This document shows positions 10,691 to 23,300 of a DNA stretch of 64,000 bases, one piece after another; position 1 is the stretch's first letter; every line of letters starts with the position of its first letter. The stretch covers positions 12,539,449-12,603,448 of the forward strand of contig NC_034421.1 in the NCBI RefSeq assembly GCF_002078875.1, read 5' to 3'. The stretch comes from Numida meleagris. Its lineage: Eukaryota > Chordata > Aves > Galliformes > Numididae. The position numbers and the translations under genes are program-made. Below the pieces are notes generated by a model. That model saw only the letters and a list, made by a program, of their open reading frames with translations. It had not been told where the DNA came from and made no database searches.

Positions 10691-11394
10691 CATCCCAGCA
10701 CCCAAAGATAAGGATGTTGGCGAGCTTTGAGCCCTTTGTTTGCCCAGCTTTGCTGTCTCCGGGGTCGGGCAGAGGAGCCGGGCAGCACAGGGAGGGCAGC
10801 GGGAGGTGAGGCAGCGCAGGGCCTGCGTGCGCCCGCACCAGAGACCCACGGCAGCCTTCATGCCCTGCCATGCCCCGAGGACTCTGGGAGAGGCCCAGGG
10901 CACTCCTGGGTGCTCCCGGGGGTGTGAGCCCGTCCCGTGTCACTCTCCTGGGGTCTCAGGAGCTCCCGGGGTGCCGGGGGGACCTCCCAGGATCCTGCGA
11001 ACTCTGTGTCTGTGGGTTCCCCCGGGTTATCCACGGGTCCTGGGGTGCTGTCAGGACTCCAGGACTCCCCCAGGACCAGAAGGGTCCCCGGGCTCATCCC
11101 GAGGGCCGTCCCCACGATGAGGGCCGTCCCCCGCTCAGGTTCGCCCCCGCGCTCCCCCAGGCCCCGCCAGGAGCGGGCGGTCCGTCCCAGGGTCCCCACC
11201 GGGCTCCCTCAGGCCACCCTCACGGCCGGTACCTCCCGATCACCGGCTCAGCCCCCGGCCGACGGCGGCTGCCGGCTCTCCCGGGGGCGGAGCGGGGCGG
11301 GGCGGCGGCGGCGGAAGCGGGCGGCGGCGGCGGCGGCGGCGATGGCGCTGCGGGGCGGGCGGCGGGCGGCGATGCCGGGATAGCGCGGGCGGCC
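10691..11394 (+). promoter_or_regulatory. TMEM8A: TMEM8A CpG-island promoter and 5' leader
   Basis: GC content and CpG density rise from about 10.86 kb to a peak at 11.2-11.5 kb. The leader just before the ATG is a run of GGC/CGG triplets (about 11300-11341) preceded by GC boxes (GGGGCGGGGCGG near 11293-11304). There is no TATA box, as usual for a housekeeping promoter. At the upstream edge a CACCC box (10699-10703) sits three bases from AGATAAG (10706-10712), a GATA/CACCC pair of erythroid type. Confidence 0.7.
11342..11383 (+). CDS. uORF in the TMEM8A leader, 13 codons
   Basis: An ATG at 11342 in a strong context (G at -3 and +4) opens a 13-codon frame ending in TAG at 11381-11383, eleven bases before the TMEM8A start codon. 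If the transcript starts upstream of 11342, scanning ribosomes would meet this frame first, and it could lower or tune TMEM8A translation. Any function is inferred; the peptide itself resembles nothing I know. Confidence 0.4.
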   Translation: MALRGGRRAAMPG

Positions 11395-14300
11395 ATGGCG
11401 CGGGGAGCCGGCCCGGCGCTGCGCCTGCTGCTGCCGCTGCTGCAGCTCCTGGCGCTGCCCGCGGGGCGCGGCAACCGCACCGGGGCCGGTAAGTGCGGGC
11501 TTGGCGTGGGGGGGCGGCCGGTGCGGTCCGTCCGAGAGCACCGAGCGGCCGGAGCTGTGGAGCGGTGAGGGGCAGGCGGGGTCACCAATGGCTGTCCCGG
11601 TGTGAGTCCCCGCCGTGCTGCCTCCGGCCCCGAGACCGCTGGTGATGGAGCCTCGCGTCGCTCTGCGGCCGCATCTTGGCGTGGGGAGAGGGCAAAGTTT
11701 ATTGGGGGCACTGAGATGAGGAGCTCTGGAGCCCCGCTGGTGCTCCGGGACACGGTCTGCGTGGGGCACTTTGGGCAGGATGAAGCCCGGGGACACGGAG
11801 CAGGACGGGGCTGGGATGGGTCTGACAGATGGGCCCGGTCTGTCAGAGGGCATGCTGAGGGTCCGGGAGAGCCAAGCTTTACTTTGCAGTGGACAGAAAC
11901 CTGCGTCAAGTGCAGCGTGAGGGCTGGTGAAAGCCCTCCGCTCGGAGCCGGGAGTTGCTGCGAGCTGCTGAGCTTTGTGCTGTCTGAGGAGCAATATGAA
12001 CCATCCTCTGTGCTCAGCAGAGCAGCGCTGCGCTCCTGCTGGGCCAGGCTGGGTCCTCCTGGAGACATCAGGACACAAGCGTGGGCAGATTGAAGGGCTG
12101 GAGCTCCTCTCCTGTGGAGGCAGGCAGAGGGAGCTGGGCTTGTTCAGCCTGGAGAAAAGAAAGCTCCAGGAAGACCTCATTGTGGGCTTCCAGTACTTGA
12201 GGGGAGCTTGTAAGTGAGAGAGGGACTGACTTTACAGGGCTTGATAGTGATAGGAGAAGGGGGAATGGCTATAAACTGAAAGAGGGGAGATTTCGGTTAG
12301 ATTTTAGGAAGAAATTTGTTACTCAGAGGCATTGAGGCCCTGGCACAGCTGCCCAGAGAGCTGTGGGTGCCCCATCCTGGGACACACCAAGAGCCAGGCA
12401 CTGGGGCACAGGGGTTGGAAGCAGATGATCCTTAAGGTCCTCTCCAACCCAAGCCGTCCTATGACTCTAAGATTTTCCCCTCTGTGTGTGGTGGTGGCTG
12501 TTGCTTTATTTCTCAGGTGAGTTCCGTTCCAGCATGTTGAGGGGGCTGCAAGCAGGTGCATTGGTTTTGGAGGAGCAAGGGCTGCTCCTTGGGGCGATGA
12601 GCCCAGAGCTCCCACTGTGTGCGTGGCAGGAGCTCTGCTGGGGGCCTGTGCTCACCAAGGGCTGTGCCCCATCCTGCAGAGAGCCAGCCACTGGTTGTGG
12701 TGTTGGAGAAGCGTGGGGACGGCAGGTTGTTTGCTCTCCTCACCCTGATGTGGAGGTAGGTGTATGTACCTATGGTTATCAGCTGCTGAGATTGGTTATC
12801 ATGCTGCACTTCAAATAGCCTGTGGAGCACGCAGACTGCTCGGGGAGCTGCTGGCGCCAGGGTGAGATGTCGCTTTGCCCCAGGCCAGCCCCGCTCCGGC
12901 ATCCTGCTCGGTGGGTTCCCAGCCCTGAGGAACCTCCCCTGTGCTCAAGGTGTGATATTAGGTTCTTCTTGGCGTCATCCTGCCAGATGAGAGAAATGCC
13001 ACATTGGGTCTGAGAGCTGTTAAGGATCAGGTCCTCCCGAGAAGAGTGAGGAGTCCTTCTGGGATACACAAAGATGGGGTTTTGACATGGGTTACATTAT
13101 AAATAGCACAAAACCAACCTGCCGCAGTCATCTCTTGCCTTGAGTCAGACTGATCCCTGTCTGTGTATCTGCACACAGGGTTTTCATGCACTCCTTATGT
13201 CCCTTTAAAGCTGCTGCTTGACCTAAGCTCTGCACAGGGTTGAGCCTGCTGGCTTGGGAAGTGCTGGCTCTTCTGAAGCCCCAGAGATGCTTGCATCTGC
13301 TCTGAAACTGGGACCTCGTCCTTTTCATGGGGAGCTCTGAAACCAGCAGTCAGCATGTCTAGAAATAGAATGAGATAATGTTCGGACGAACAAATCCAAG
13401 CTGTTGCAGGTGGTTCTTTATTCAGAAATTCAAAGAATGTGTCTCCGCTGTGCATCTGTGATTCTCCTTATGCTTTGTTTGTTTTCTTAAAATCGTTTCT
13501 GCTTTGTGCATCGTATGGTTGAAACTTTTAGAAGGAGGCTGTTGTTCAGCATCAAATGCTGTTGTTTCCATCCTTTCCCACAGGGATCTCACAATTCCCT
13601 TGTTCCGTTCAAAGAGCTGTGAGCATCGCTGGACGGTCGGGTCTGACTTCCCAGGTGTTGCTGTGCTTCCAAAGAATGTGCAGAACAGGGTAGAAACAGG
13701 CACATACAGAGCACAGCAATATTCAAATGCACGCTCAATGCAAATAGGGTGCAGGAGCACATGTCTCACTTGCACGTGACCTGTCTTTCTGGCTCTTCTC
13801 TATTAATAATCTATTTTATCTGCGTGTAGCACTTCCTCCTCAACCCAGGCTGAGGGTGAAGTGGGAATCAGCTCACCCGTCTCCTGGGTGCCCAGCATAG
13901 CAAAGCCTGTGAGTGGAGCCCTGGGAGGTTCTCTCCAAGCAGAACTGTGCAGTTGGACTTTGTCCACGCCGCCGTGCTGCGGGCTCAGGTGCTCACCTTG
14001 CTAGCTGTCACATGCTGTGCCCGGGTCTGTGCCATTCCCTCGGCCTGTAACTGCAGCTGACCTCCGTCAATATAACTGACCCATCCTTAATATGCCCCGT
14101 GCTTCACTTCTTAATTTTGCAGCCTACCAGCCCTCTACTCCTCCCTAAAAACCTCACAAATAATTCTTCTGCTTCCGTGGCCCTTTGAGGGTGAGGAGCT
14201 GCTGATGGGTGCTGTTGGCCATGCGGGGCCTGGCTGGAGTGCTGGAGCGGGTTTTGTCGGGTGCTGGCAGAACAGTTCATCCCTGCTCAGGCTGTCTGAT

Positions 14301-17300
14301 GTGACCTGCTGCTTTGAGCAGGGTCATGGCTATCCAGGCTTTACTGCTCTCTCTTTGTCTACCCTTGGCTTGTGCTGGCACCCTGGTGTCACCATGGACA
14401 TCCAGAAATGAATATGCTGTGTGCATGCAGAGTGCCACTAGGTGCATAGAAGCTGCTGATTAAGGTTTCTCCCTTCTGTAGTTCCTATGCATGAAATAAG
14501 GCTGGGCTTGTAGGAGAGCACAGCTGATTCCTGCCTCCACTCTTGTCTGTAGCAGCCCATACACTGTGCTGGCATCACATCTGTGTTTGCTCGAAAGGTC
14601 CCTTCAGTGGTATCTGCTCTTTGCTGGCCCAGAGAGTGACCTAACCCTGACTTGAAGACAGCAGCCAGACAGCTGTTGTCACTATGCAAGGACTGCCCAT
14701 CTGCTGTGCTTTGCTCTTCATGCTGCCATGTGCTGGGGAGCAGCCCACCCAGGTACCCTCGGGTTGCCCTGAGCAGGCTCCCTGGCATCGGCTGGGGCAG
14801 ACAGTGCCTCTGGTGTTCTGCCAGTGCACCCTTTTCCTTGGAGAGTAAATCCTCCCGTTGGCTTATTCTTTGACAGCACTGAAAGCTGTGTGGCTGGTAT
14901 TTCTTGCTTTCCTGTTTCCTCCTTTCTCAGTTGGGTTTGCAATGTGCCTGGAGGCTTTAGCTTGGTAATTTGCCAAGAAATTAAACCCATTATGACTATT
15001 CCTGTCTCTTTGCAGTGCCGTGTGTTCAGGTCAGCATGCGTCCTGCTCTGGGGCATGAATCGTATTTCCTGCTCGGATTAGTTTCCTCTTGGCATGAAGT
15101 ACAACCCAAGGCTCTGCTCCTGCCTGAGGAGTGGTTTTTTCCTCTTTTTCTGGCACCTCACTTAAACTCAGCTGTGTCCTGCATGTTCCCACATGACCCT
15201 GAGCAGCATGAGATGAAGACGAGCTACGCAACACTTGCTGCTTTATTTTCTGATCAAATGGTGCTTCTGAATCTGAGAGCTACCACAGTATCTCCCCATT
15301 TCACAGAACTCCAGAGCAGAAAAGGAGCGTCAGGGAGGGCTGGGTAGAGATTGGAAGGCAAATTCTTCACCTCGCTGAGTGTGAGGAACCTCATTTGCTG
15401 GTGGACAGAATGACCTTGGCTCCATTCCTAGTGCAGTTTTGCCCTGTTCCCTATCCTGATAGGATGTTTCTTTTCTATCCCTGACTGTAGTCTGGTTGAT
15501 TTCTTGCTGACAGTGACAGCAGTGTGACAAGTAGTTCTGCATGCTGAATTATCCGCAGCCTGGGAGTGATTTGTAGGTGTAACTGTGCAGAGGGATGGAT
15601 GAAGGCTGTAGTTAGTCCTGTGGCACTTGCACAGAATGACTGTTCTCCTTTTGCATTGTCCTTACACTGGGGCTGTTGTCGTTATTCTGGCAGCCTTTCT
15701 TCCAGGTATGAATGTCTTTAGACACTATAAGGTATATCTCTGAGGGCAAAGTTAGGTTTGCAACGTGTGGATTTTCATCATGTTGCACATCATAGGAAGT
15801 CGGTGTGTTGTACAGAGCATGTGTCTTGAGCCAGTGAGCCCAAGCGCTCAGCAGAAACAGATCCAGACACAGCTCTTGCTGTCATCTTCACACTACGTTT
15901 TGTGGGGCTGGCTAAGGCTCTTTCAGTGCTCTCTGGCTGTAGGTGACAGTTTTGCAGCGGAGATCTGTGCAGCTCTGGCTGCTCAGTCTCATCTCACTCC
16001 TTGGGTTGGGGGGAGCTCAGTAGGTCACCAAGTATCTGGTGGAACGGGGCTGAGAAATCAAGGAGACAAAGGGCTTCTCTCCAGTGACATTAAAACTCTT
16101 GTGTGCTCCCGTGGGTGTCTGCAGCAGTGCAGCCTGCTCCTAGCCACCCCCAGCAGCTGCTGTGCTCTCTCCCTTTCAGGCTCCCTGTTTGTCTCCGAGT
16201 ATTTCTCGCAGAGCGCGCAGAGGCTGTCCTTCTACAGCTGGTATGGGAACGCCAAGGTCTTCCACTTCCACGTGCCAGAAGATACCGTGCTGCTTCGCTG
16301 GCTTCTGCAGGCATCCAGGGGGAAAGAGCCTGAGTGCACCAGCATGGAGGTCACAGTGTATGTATGTCCCTGCACCAGTGCTTGCACGTACGGTCGTTCT
16401 TATCTTTCCTTTGTCCTTTTCACTTGTGACTGTAGTTGTTTGTTTGCAGGAGGCTGTGAGTCTGCTCGCCAGCTGGAGCAACTATCATTTCTTAATGTTA
16501 TACGGGCGCTACATCGGTGGTTTTTAACTTGTTGGAGCATTTCATGTTACCAGTGGATCAAGGAGCTATCAAATGCAGTGTCTAAGAGGGGCCTTAGAAA
16601 CACTAGGGAGAGCTTCACAGTGAGGCTGTTGTTGCAGTTCAGAAACAAAGGTGTTCTTGGATCTTTCTGTACCTGTTAGGATCCTGTGTGTGTTACCAGA
16701 GGATGTGGCAGAACTGCAGAGGGCTTGAGAGGATCCAAAGCAATTGTGCTTTCTGCTTCCCAGAAAGGTTAAATAAATATCTCCTGTATTACTTAGCTGC
16801 CTACTTTTCTGGTCTTTCAAATTTTGAGATACTTATCTTGAAAGCAGGAATGCCTGTGTTCTGAAGTCAGTCGCTAAGGCCTTCCTCGGTGAGTGTGTTT
16901 TAATCGGTCTGCCCTCCTTAGGGGAGGAAATAGGGAAGATGCAGATCTTAGCTATAAAAAGAAAGCTCTTAATTGATGGTTTAGCCTAGCTGGCTATACA
17001 GGGAATTTGCTGATGGTTGTTTTAAAACAAAAAAAAAAAAAGGAGTTTTGTGACTGGGGCTTAACCTAAGTAAGTGTTACGGAAATTTGCTTTCAGGCTT
17101 GATGGAATGATGTAAATCCTTATCTTAATAAGCAGCCAAGTTAAATCAATCTCTGAATAAGTCCAAGATAAGGTAATGCCAGCCAGTGCTCACCAAATGA
17201 AAACGATGGCTCTGTGCTCCACTTAAAATGTGGGTTATTTCTAGCCTGCACCCTCCCTGGTCTCAGGCCAACCTGGGTATCTATTCATGAGTTTGTACTC

Positions 17301-20300
17301 CAGTTTATCTTGCACGTGTATTTGCATCCCTTGATTTATTCTGATTCTGGTTTCCCTTGCAGGCACTTTCGCCATGGAGCCCCTCCTGTAATTAATCCAC
17401 TGGGCACTCATTTTCCTGCAAATGCAACCGTCCGTCCTTCCTATAACATCAGCATCACTCTGAGCAGCATTGTGCAGAACACCACCTTTGTGAACATCAC
17501 TACCCCTGCTGCAGGAGACTGGTTCATTGCTGCACATCTCCCTGAGGCTGCTGGCAGAATTGAAGTGAAGGTAAAGGCTCTGATTGAGCGTCTTGTACAT
17601 CCAGCATACTCTGTCCAGTGTGTCTTGCCACAGCTGACCGGTCTGCTCTCCCCTCCTGCAGGGTTTCTCCACTCCATGCACCTATATGTTTCAGGCAGAT
17701 ATGTTTGTGCTTAGACTCACTGATATGCCTGTTCTGGAGCCTGGTGTTGCCATGCCACAAACCATCGTCTCACCTGCTAAGCCACTGCATGTCAAGTGAG
17801 TGAGAGCAGCAGCTGGAAACGCTTGGGGGTGTAGGTGGGGGGGGGGTCAGATTTCTCACTGGTGCTGCTTAGGGTAAGCCACTGTTGTTTCCGTGCTGGG
17901 CTGGACTGTGCTCTGGAGCTCAAGGGCCTGTAATGAGCTCCGTGTGGCAGGGTGAGGAGGTCTGTATGGGCACCGCACATGAGAGACCTTCTCTGACTCT
18001 TTGCAGGTAGACCTAAATGTTTGGCTGTGGGAATTTGTTAGCTCCTAGAGACCCCTCCCCTGGCAGTGATATTCACAACATAAATCAGGGCAATCTAGTT
18101 CTTGTCACAAAGCCACTGGGACTTTGTGGTGGGCTGTGGCTGGCCTTTGTTCAGAGTACAAACTGTGCAAATTGCTGGTTCCTCTTTCTGCAGGGTTTTT
18201 GTTCCCAAGTACACTGCCAGAATGTGGTTTGAGCTGCGAAGCTGCGTGACAAGTGAGCGGAAAGCATGCGCTGTGAGGGTAGTGCTGGGCTCAATCACGC
18301 TGCCACAGTCCTTCCAGAGGATCATCACCTGCACGGGGAACGTGAACTGCAGCGTAAGCCTGGATTCACCCCCCTGGGAGAAGTGGTTGCAGATCATGGT
18401 GGAGAGTCTTGGCACTGCCAATGCAAGTGTGTCAGTGGAGATGCTGGCTTCTTTCACAGGTGAGCTTCCATTTTCTCTAGCCACATGGGGTAGTGACCAG
18501 AGAGAATTTTGTGTCTGCTATGTCTCTTGGGCCTTTGTGTGAATGGCTTAGTGTCCTCTGTTCCCCATCATGCTGTTTGCCTGGATATAATCTTGAGGGC
18601 TGAGGTCTAGTTGTTGCTTTGGGATTAAAAGAGTAGGCTCCAGTATTCACCCAAGACCTGCCTGTTCTGGAAATGCCTGAGGAGTTCAGGGTCTCTGAAG
18701 CAATGATATTTTCCAAAGGGTGTTTGGGACAGCAGTTTCTGGTTTAAAATCTGGTGGGGAGTGCATCTACTCAAAATTACGCTAGCCTCCATTGATGCGT
18801 TGACTATTTATTGGCCATAAGCAGGCTTCAGACAGGAAACCATCTCAGGGAGGTTTACTTAGGGTAATTTGGGTTGTAATGAGATGTCACAATGTCACAT
18901 GCCTCAGGAGGTCACAAAGTTCTGTGGCTGTGATAGGCACCTTTGTGTTCTCCTGTAACGTAACAGTGATCCTGGTTTGACTGCTGGAGCTTTGGAGCTC
19001 ACCAGCTCAGTGCATTTTTAAAAGTATTCCTTGGCTAGGGCCTGGCACTGGCAGCTGAGGTGTGAGAGGGTCATTAGAGTCTCTGGGAACTCTGGACAGG
19101 CTCCAGCAGTGAAATCCAACTGTCAAGTTTGGCTCCAGTCACTGTGGCTTTGTGTTTTGTGCCTGTAGCTGGTGTTGAGTTAGTTTATCTCTTTTGCCTA
19201 GCCTTGTATGCCCAAGTCTGAGAAACAACTAGAGCCTTTTTTGCAGCCTGTGGTGCTGGGGCAGTTAAGTGCTGCTCTCGATCAATGCCTAGTGAATATT
19301 CCCTGTGTGCTGGCTACACTGGTGTGTTATGATGCTGTGTATTATCCCTTCTGCAGTTCCTCTGCTTCCCTTGCTTTTCTGTTTCTCAGCAGCTCCAGAA
19401 TATTGTCACCCTCTGTACCATTTGTCTGGCTTTGGTCAGTGTCCCACAGTTGGATGCTGATACTAGAGTTTCCCCAGCAAACATGGTGCCTTTCAGGGTC
19501 TGCAGCAAATACTGAAGTGCCTGAACCAGCTGAAATACCCCACAGTTTGTCCTATAACGTGAAGGTCTGAAGTTACTGGGGCCCTGGTAGGGATGCTAGT
19601 CCTGACTGTGCTGATTCCTCTCCTTTGTTTTACTTAACAGATTGCAGACCAGGAAGTACCAGTTCATTCCTTAACTTCAGCAGCCTAAACCAGAGCCAGG
19701 CTGGTTCTGGACCAGGGAGTCCCACTCCATCTACAGGAATGGCTTTACGCAACACTTCTGACCAGAGGAGCTTCTGCCTCCAGAATCAGCCTGTTGTTCG
19801 TGAGGACCTGGATGTGGTGTCCGTGCGGTACAGGCTCTTGAATGGTCCCAGTGTAGCCGTGTACTCCATCTCCCCAACCCTCCTGCTCCTCAACTTGAAC
19901 AGTGGCATGGACAGCGGGGGTTCCCTTGTGGTGAATCTCCTGCTTAACAAGGTGCAGTAGGCTTCTTCGTGTGACTGTCTTCTCTTTGCAGTGCTTGTCT
20001 CTGTCCCAGCTCTTGGGTAAATTCGAGGGGTTGTAGATACCAGTGGGACTATTTTCCTTTCTTTTTTGATGTTGCAAAGCACTCTTGTCCTGTTTTAGCT
20101 ATTTACAGCATGTCCTGCTGGCCAGTTCCAATTCAAATGCCACAGCTTACTGGAATGTGGTGGCAGAGGAAATGGAGATGCAGCTGCTTTCCATCTCCTC
20201 CGTGGAAGCCTAGAGCCTTGCTGCCAGGAGAGCAGACTGATAGGGAAACCCAGGGATTTCCTTTCTGAGTCACTGATTCCCGAACTCCTTTGGTGGCACT

Positions 20301-23300
20301 TAGAAATTAGTTCTCTGAAACTGTGTCTAGGAAGCTTGTTACAAGGGCTAGGTAATGCCTTCCTGAGATCCGGAGCACAGCTCAGCCCCGATGTCCTTCT
20401 GCCTCCTATTTCTGCCACCATGGATTATTGCTGAAGTGATATGCTGGTGTAAATATTCCATCTGGGAGGCGTTTCCAGCCATGCAGTCTCTCTGGGAAAC
20501 TCTTTTCCTGTGCCTCTCAGCAAAATATATAATGCAGTGACAGTGCAGGGTGAAGTGAATGCAGGTTTGCCCAGGAAGAGCTGTGGAATTGATGGATGAC
20601 CTTGATCTGCAGTTTTTAGTATCACCTGCTGCTCCCATAGATTGTGAGCAGTGTGGGAGATTAATAGGGTGTGGGGGTGGCATTGAGGTGCTCTGATGTG
20701 GGATATTTTTCTGTTTGCACAGACGTCGCTGAGCCAGGCCAATGCCACTGTGGTAGCATGTGTGAGCGCTGCTTCGCCGGTGCTGTCTCTCAATACCACG
20801 CAGAACTGCAGCACAGGTATGAGAGCCACTGACAACCACCACCAGCTCAGCTACAGTGTCTCAAGACTAAGCTTTTAGACCTTTGCTTTTAGGAGCTGCT
20901 AGCTGACTCAAGTCCTTTGTGCAGTGTTTTGGGGGAGATTATTTTGGCAGAAGCCCTCCTAAGGCCTTCATCACTCAGTTCTGGCAAATGCCCTGAGGTG
21001 TGAGGCTGCAGATGCTAGTCTGGAACCAGGAGCCAGGCTCCATCAATTAAACCATAACTGTGGTTAGCAACTGAGTCTCTTCGAGCCTTGTTGGTGGGTT
21101 TGGGGCTAGGCAGGGCCTTGCTGTTGTGCAGAGAAGCCAAACGCTGCATTGGGGCACTAAGCAAGCAAACAGGCTGTTCCACGTGCCTTGTGCTGTCCAG
21201 GCAGGTTCTTTCAACACCCCAGTGTCCTGTGAGGATGGGAGTAAGGAGCTGTAGGAGTATCTGATCCCTGCACAGTTGGTCTCAGCTAAGGATTGCTGCA
21301 GGCCCTTCTCCCCAAGTCCTGGCATATCACAGCACCCTCTTCTCTTTTAGCTTTTTTCCAGGGCTACCCTCTGAGTGTGAGCACGTCCTCTGCGGAAGCA
21401 ATGCTGATTGTCCTGTACCCACAGACAGATGACTGGTTCCTTTCCTTGCAGCTCATCTGCCCAAAGGGCCAGAGGTGAGTGGTGTGTCATCCAGCCTTGA
21501 GGCTGATGCAAAGCACTGTACCTCCAGCTCCTGCTGCCCTTGACTCACATAAACAAAACCAAATGCCTCCCACTGTCCTGCTTTCTGCTGTGGGCTCATT
21601 GCACGTGGTAGCAGTAAAGCAGTGGCTACAGAGAGAAGGGAAGGTGAGTGGCAGTGCTGCTCTCTGGTAAGCCCTCAAGCAGTTTGTCTGGTGCTGACCT
21701 GCTGTGTCTCACTCTTACTGCATGTGGGTGGCAGAGCCTGCTTGGTTGAACTTTCCCCAGATGTGTGTTGAGGTGATAAATTGGAGGGAGCAATGTTGTA
21801 AATCAGAATGCTGTTACTTCCTCCAGGGGTCTTGGAAATGCACTCAGTTGCTCTCATAGTGTAGCAGTTTGCCTTCCTGGCGATTCATCTGTGTAAGGAG
21901 CCAAGCATGCTCTGTAGAATGGTGCTGGCAACTGCTGGGGCTGAGGACCAGCATGAGAATCATAGAATCTTAGGATGGCCTGGGTTGAAAAGGACTTCAG
22001 AGATCGTCGAGGTTTCAACTCCCCTGCTGAGTGTAGGGTTGCCAGCCACTAGACCAGGCTGCCCAGAGCCACGTCTGGCCTTGAATCTGAGTCTGTCGTG
22101 GGAGTCTGTGTAAGAGTTGAGGCCTGCCTGTACGTTGGTTGGCAGTCTGAGTGGAGGAGTCTCTCCTCTTGGGAGCGATGAAGCAGATCCACAGCTGGCT
22201 GTGGTGTCAGGGTCCCTCTGCTGAAATAGCAAAGAGCTCTTGTGAGCAGGAGCAGCCTGACAGCAGGGCACAGTGAGGCCGAGAGCTTTCAGAACCCCTC
22301 GAGCGGAGTGCTCCTGTGGCACAAGGATGCCCAGAAGGAGCAAGGTACCATCAGCCTGTTCTCTTTGCAGTGAATGTAACACCGCAGAAGCCAAAGTGAC
22401 CGTCATAGCATACCTCACCCCCTGCTTCAATGACTGTGGGCCATATGGACAGTGCAGTCTCCTGAGAAGACACGGCTACCTCTATGCTGGCTGCAGCTGT
22501 AAAGCTGGTGAGTGCATTTTCCTAGGAGGCCTTGCAATCTTCCCCCAAGGGAAGGCCACATTCTTCCATTTTGCTGTTTAAATAGGGGAGCCAGGACTGC
22601 CACAGCTGTCACAAACAACCTGGAATCACAGTGCCTGCCCAAAGTGCCCTCTGTACCTGTGGTGCCCTCTATGGGCAGTGTCCTGATTTCCCTGAGGGGT
22701 GTCAGGTTCTGGGAAGCACCCCATGGGGAACAGTGAATCAGGCTGAGGACAGCTTTCAGCTGAATGGTGATTTTACTTCCAGCTTTGAGTCCCCAGTGGC
22801 CTTGAGAGGTGCTTCTGAGCATCCCCAAAGAGATCAGGATGCTGGCAGGGCTGCCTGGAAGTGTCATCATCAGAGCCTATGTCTCTCAAGGCAGTTTATT
22901 ACGTAGTGTCCTGGTACAGGATGTGATGAGACTGGGCTGGCAATCTCCGTGCTTTGCTGTGGTGCTCTGTCTCATGCCAAGAGCCAGGATGCAAGCCAGC
23001 CCTTACGCTCAGAGGTGCCCCTGGAGGAGGCACATTTGTGTCAGCTGCTAATTATAATGAGATGAGAGAACTGGGCAGGAGTCACTAGCTTAGGGAAGAT
23101 GATAGCTCTTCTGTGCCTGGATGGATCCTTGTATCTGTTCTTAGCAGAAGTGCAAGGTGAAACGTGGTTCATTGCTGCTTTGGACCTGATCCAGGATGCC
23201 CTTGCTGTCTTCTGCAGTTCTGCTGCTAGGCTAAGACTGTGGCAAAAAACAACATCCTAATTTCCTCAAAGGGTGCCATGTTCTGGGAAGCACACAGCAC

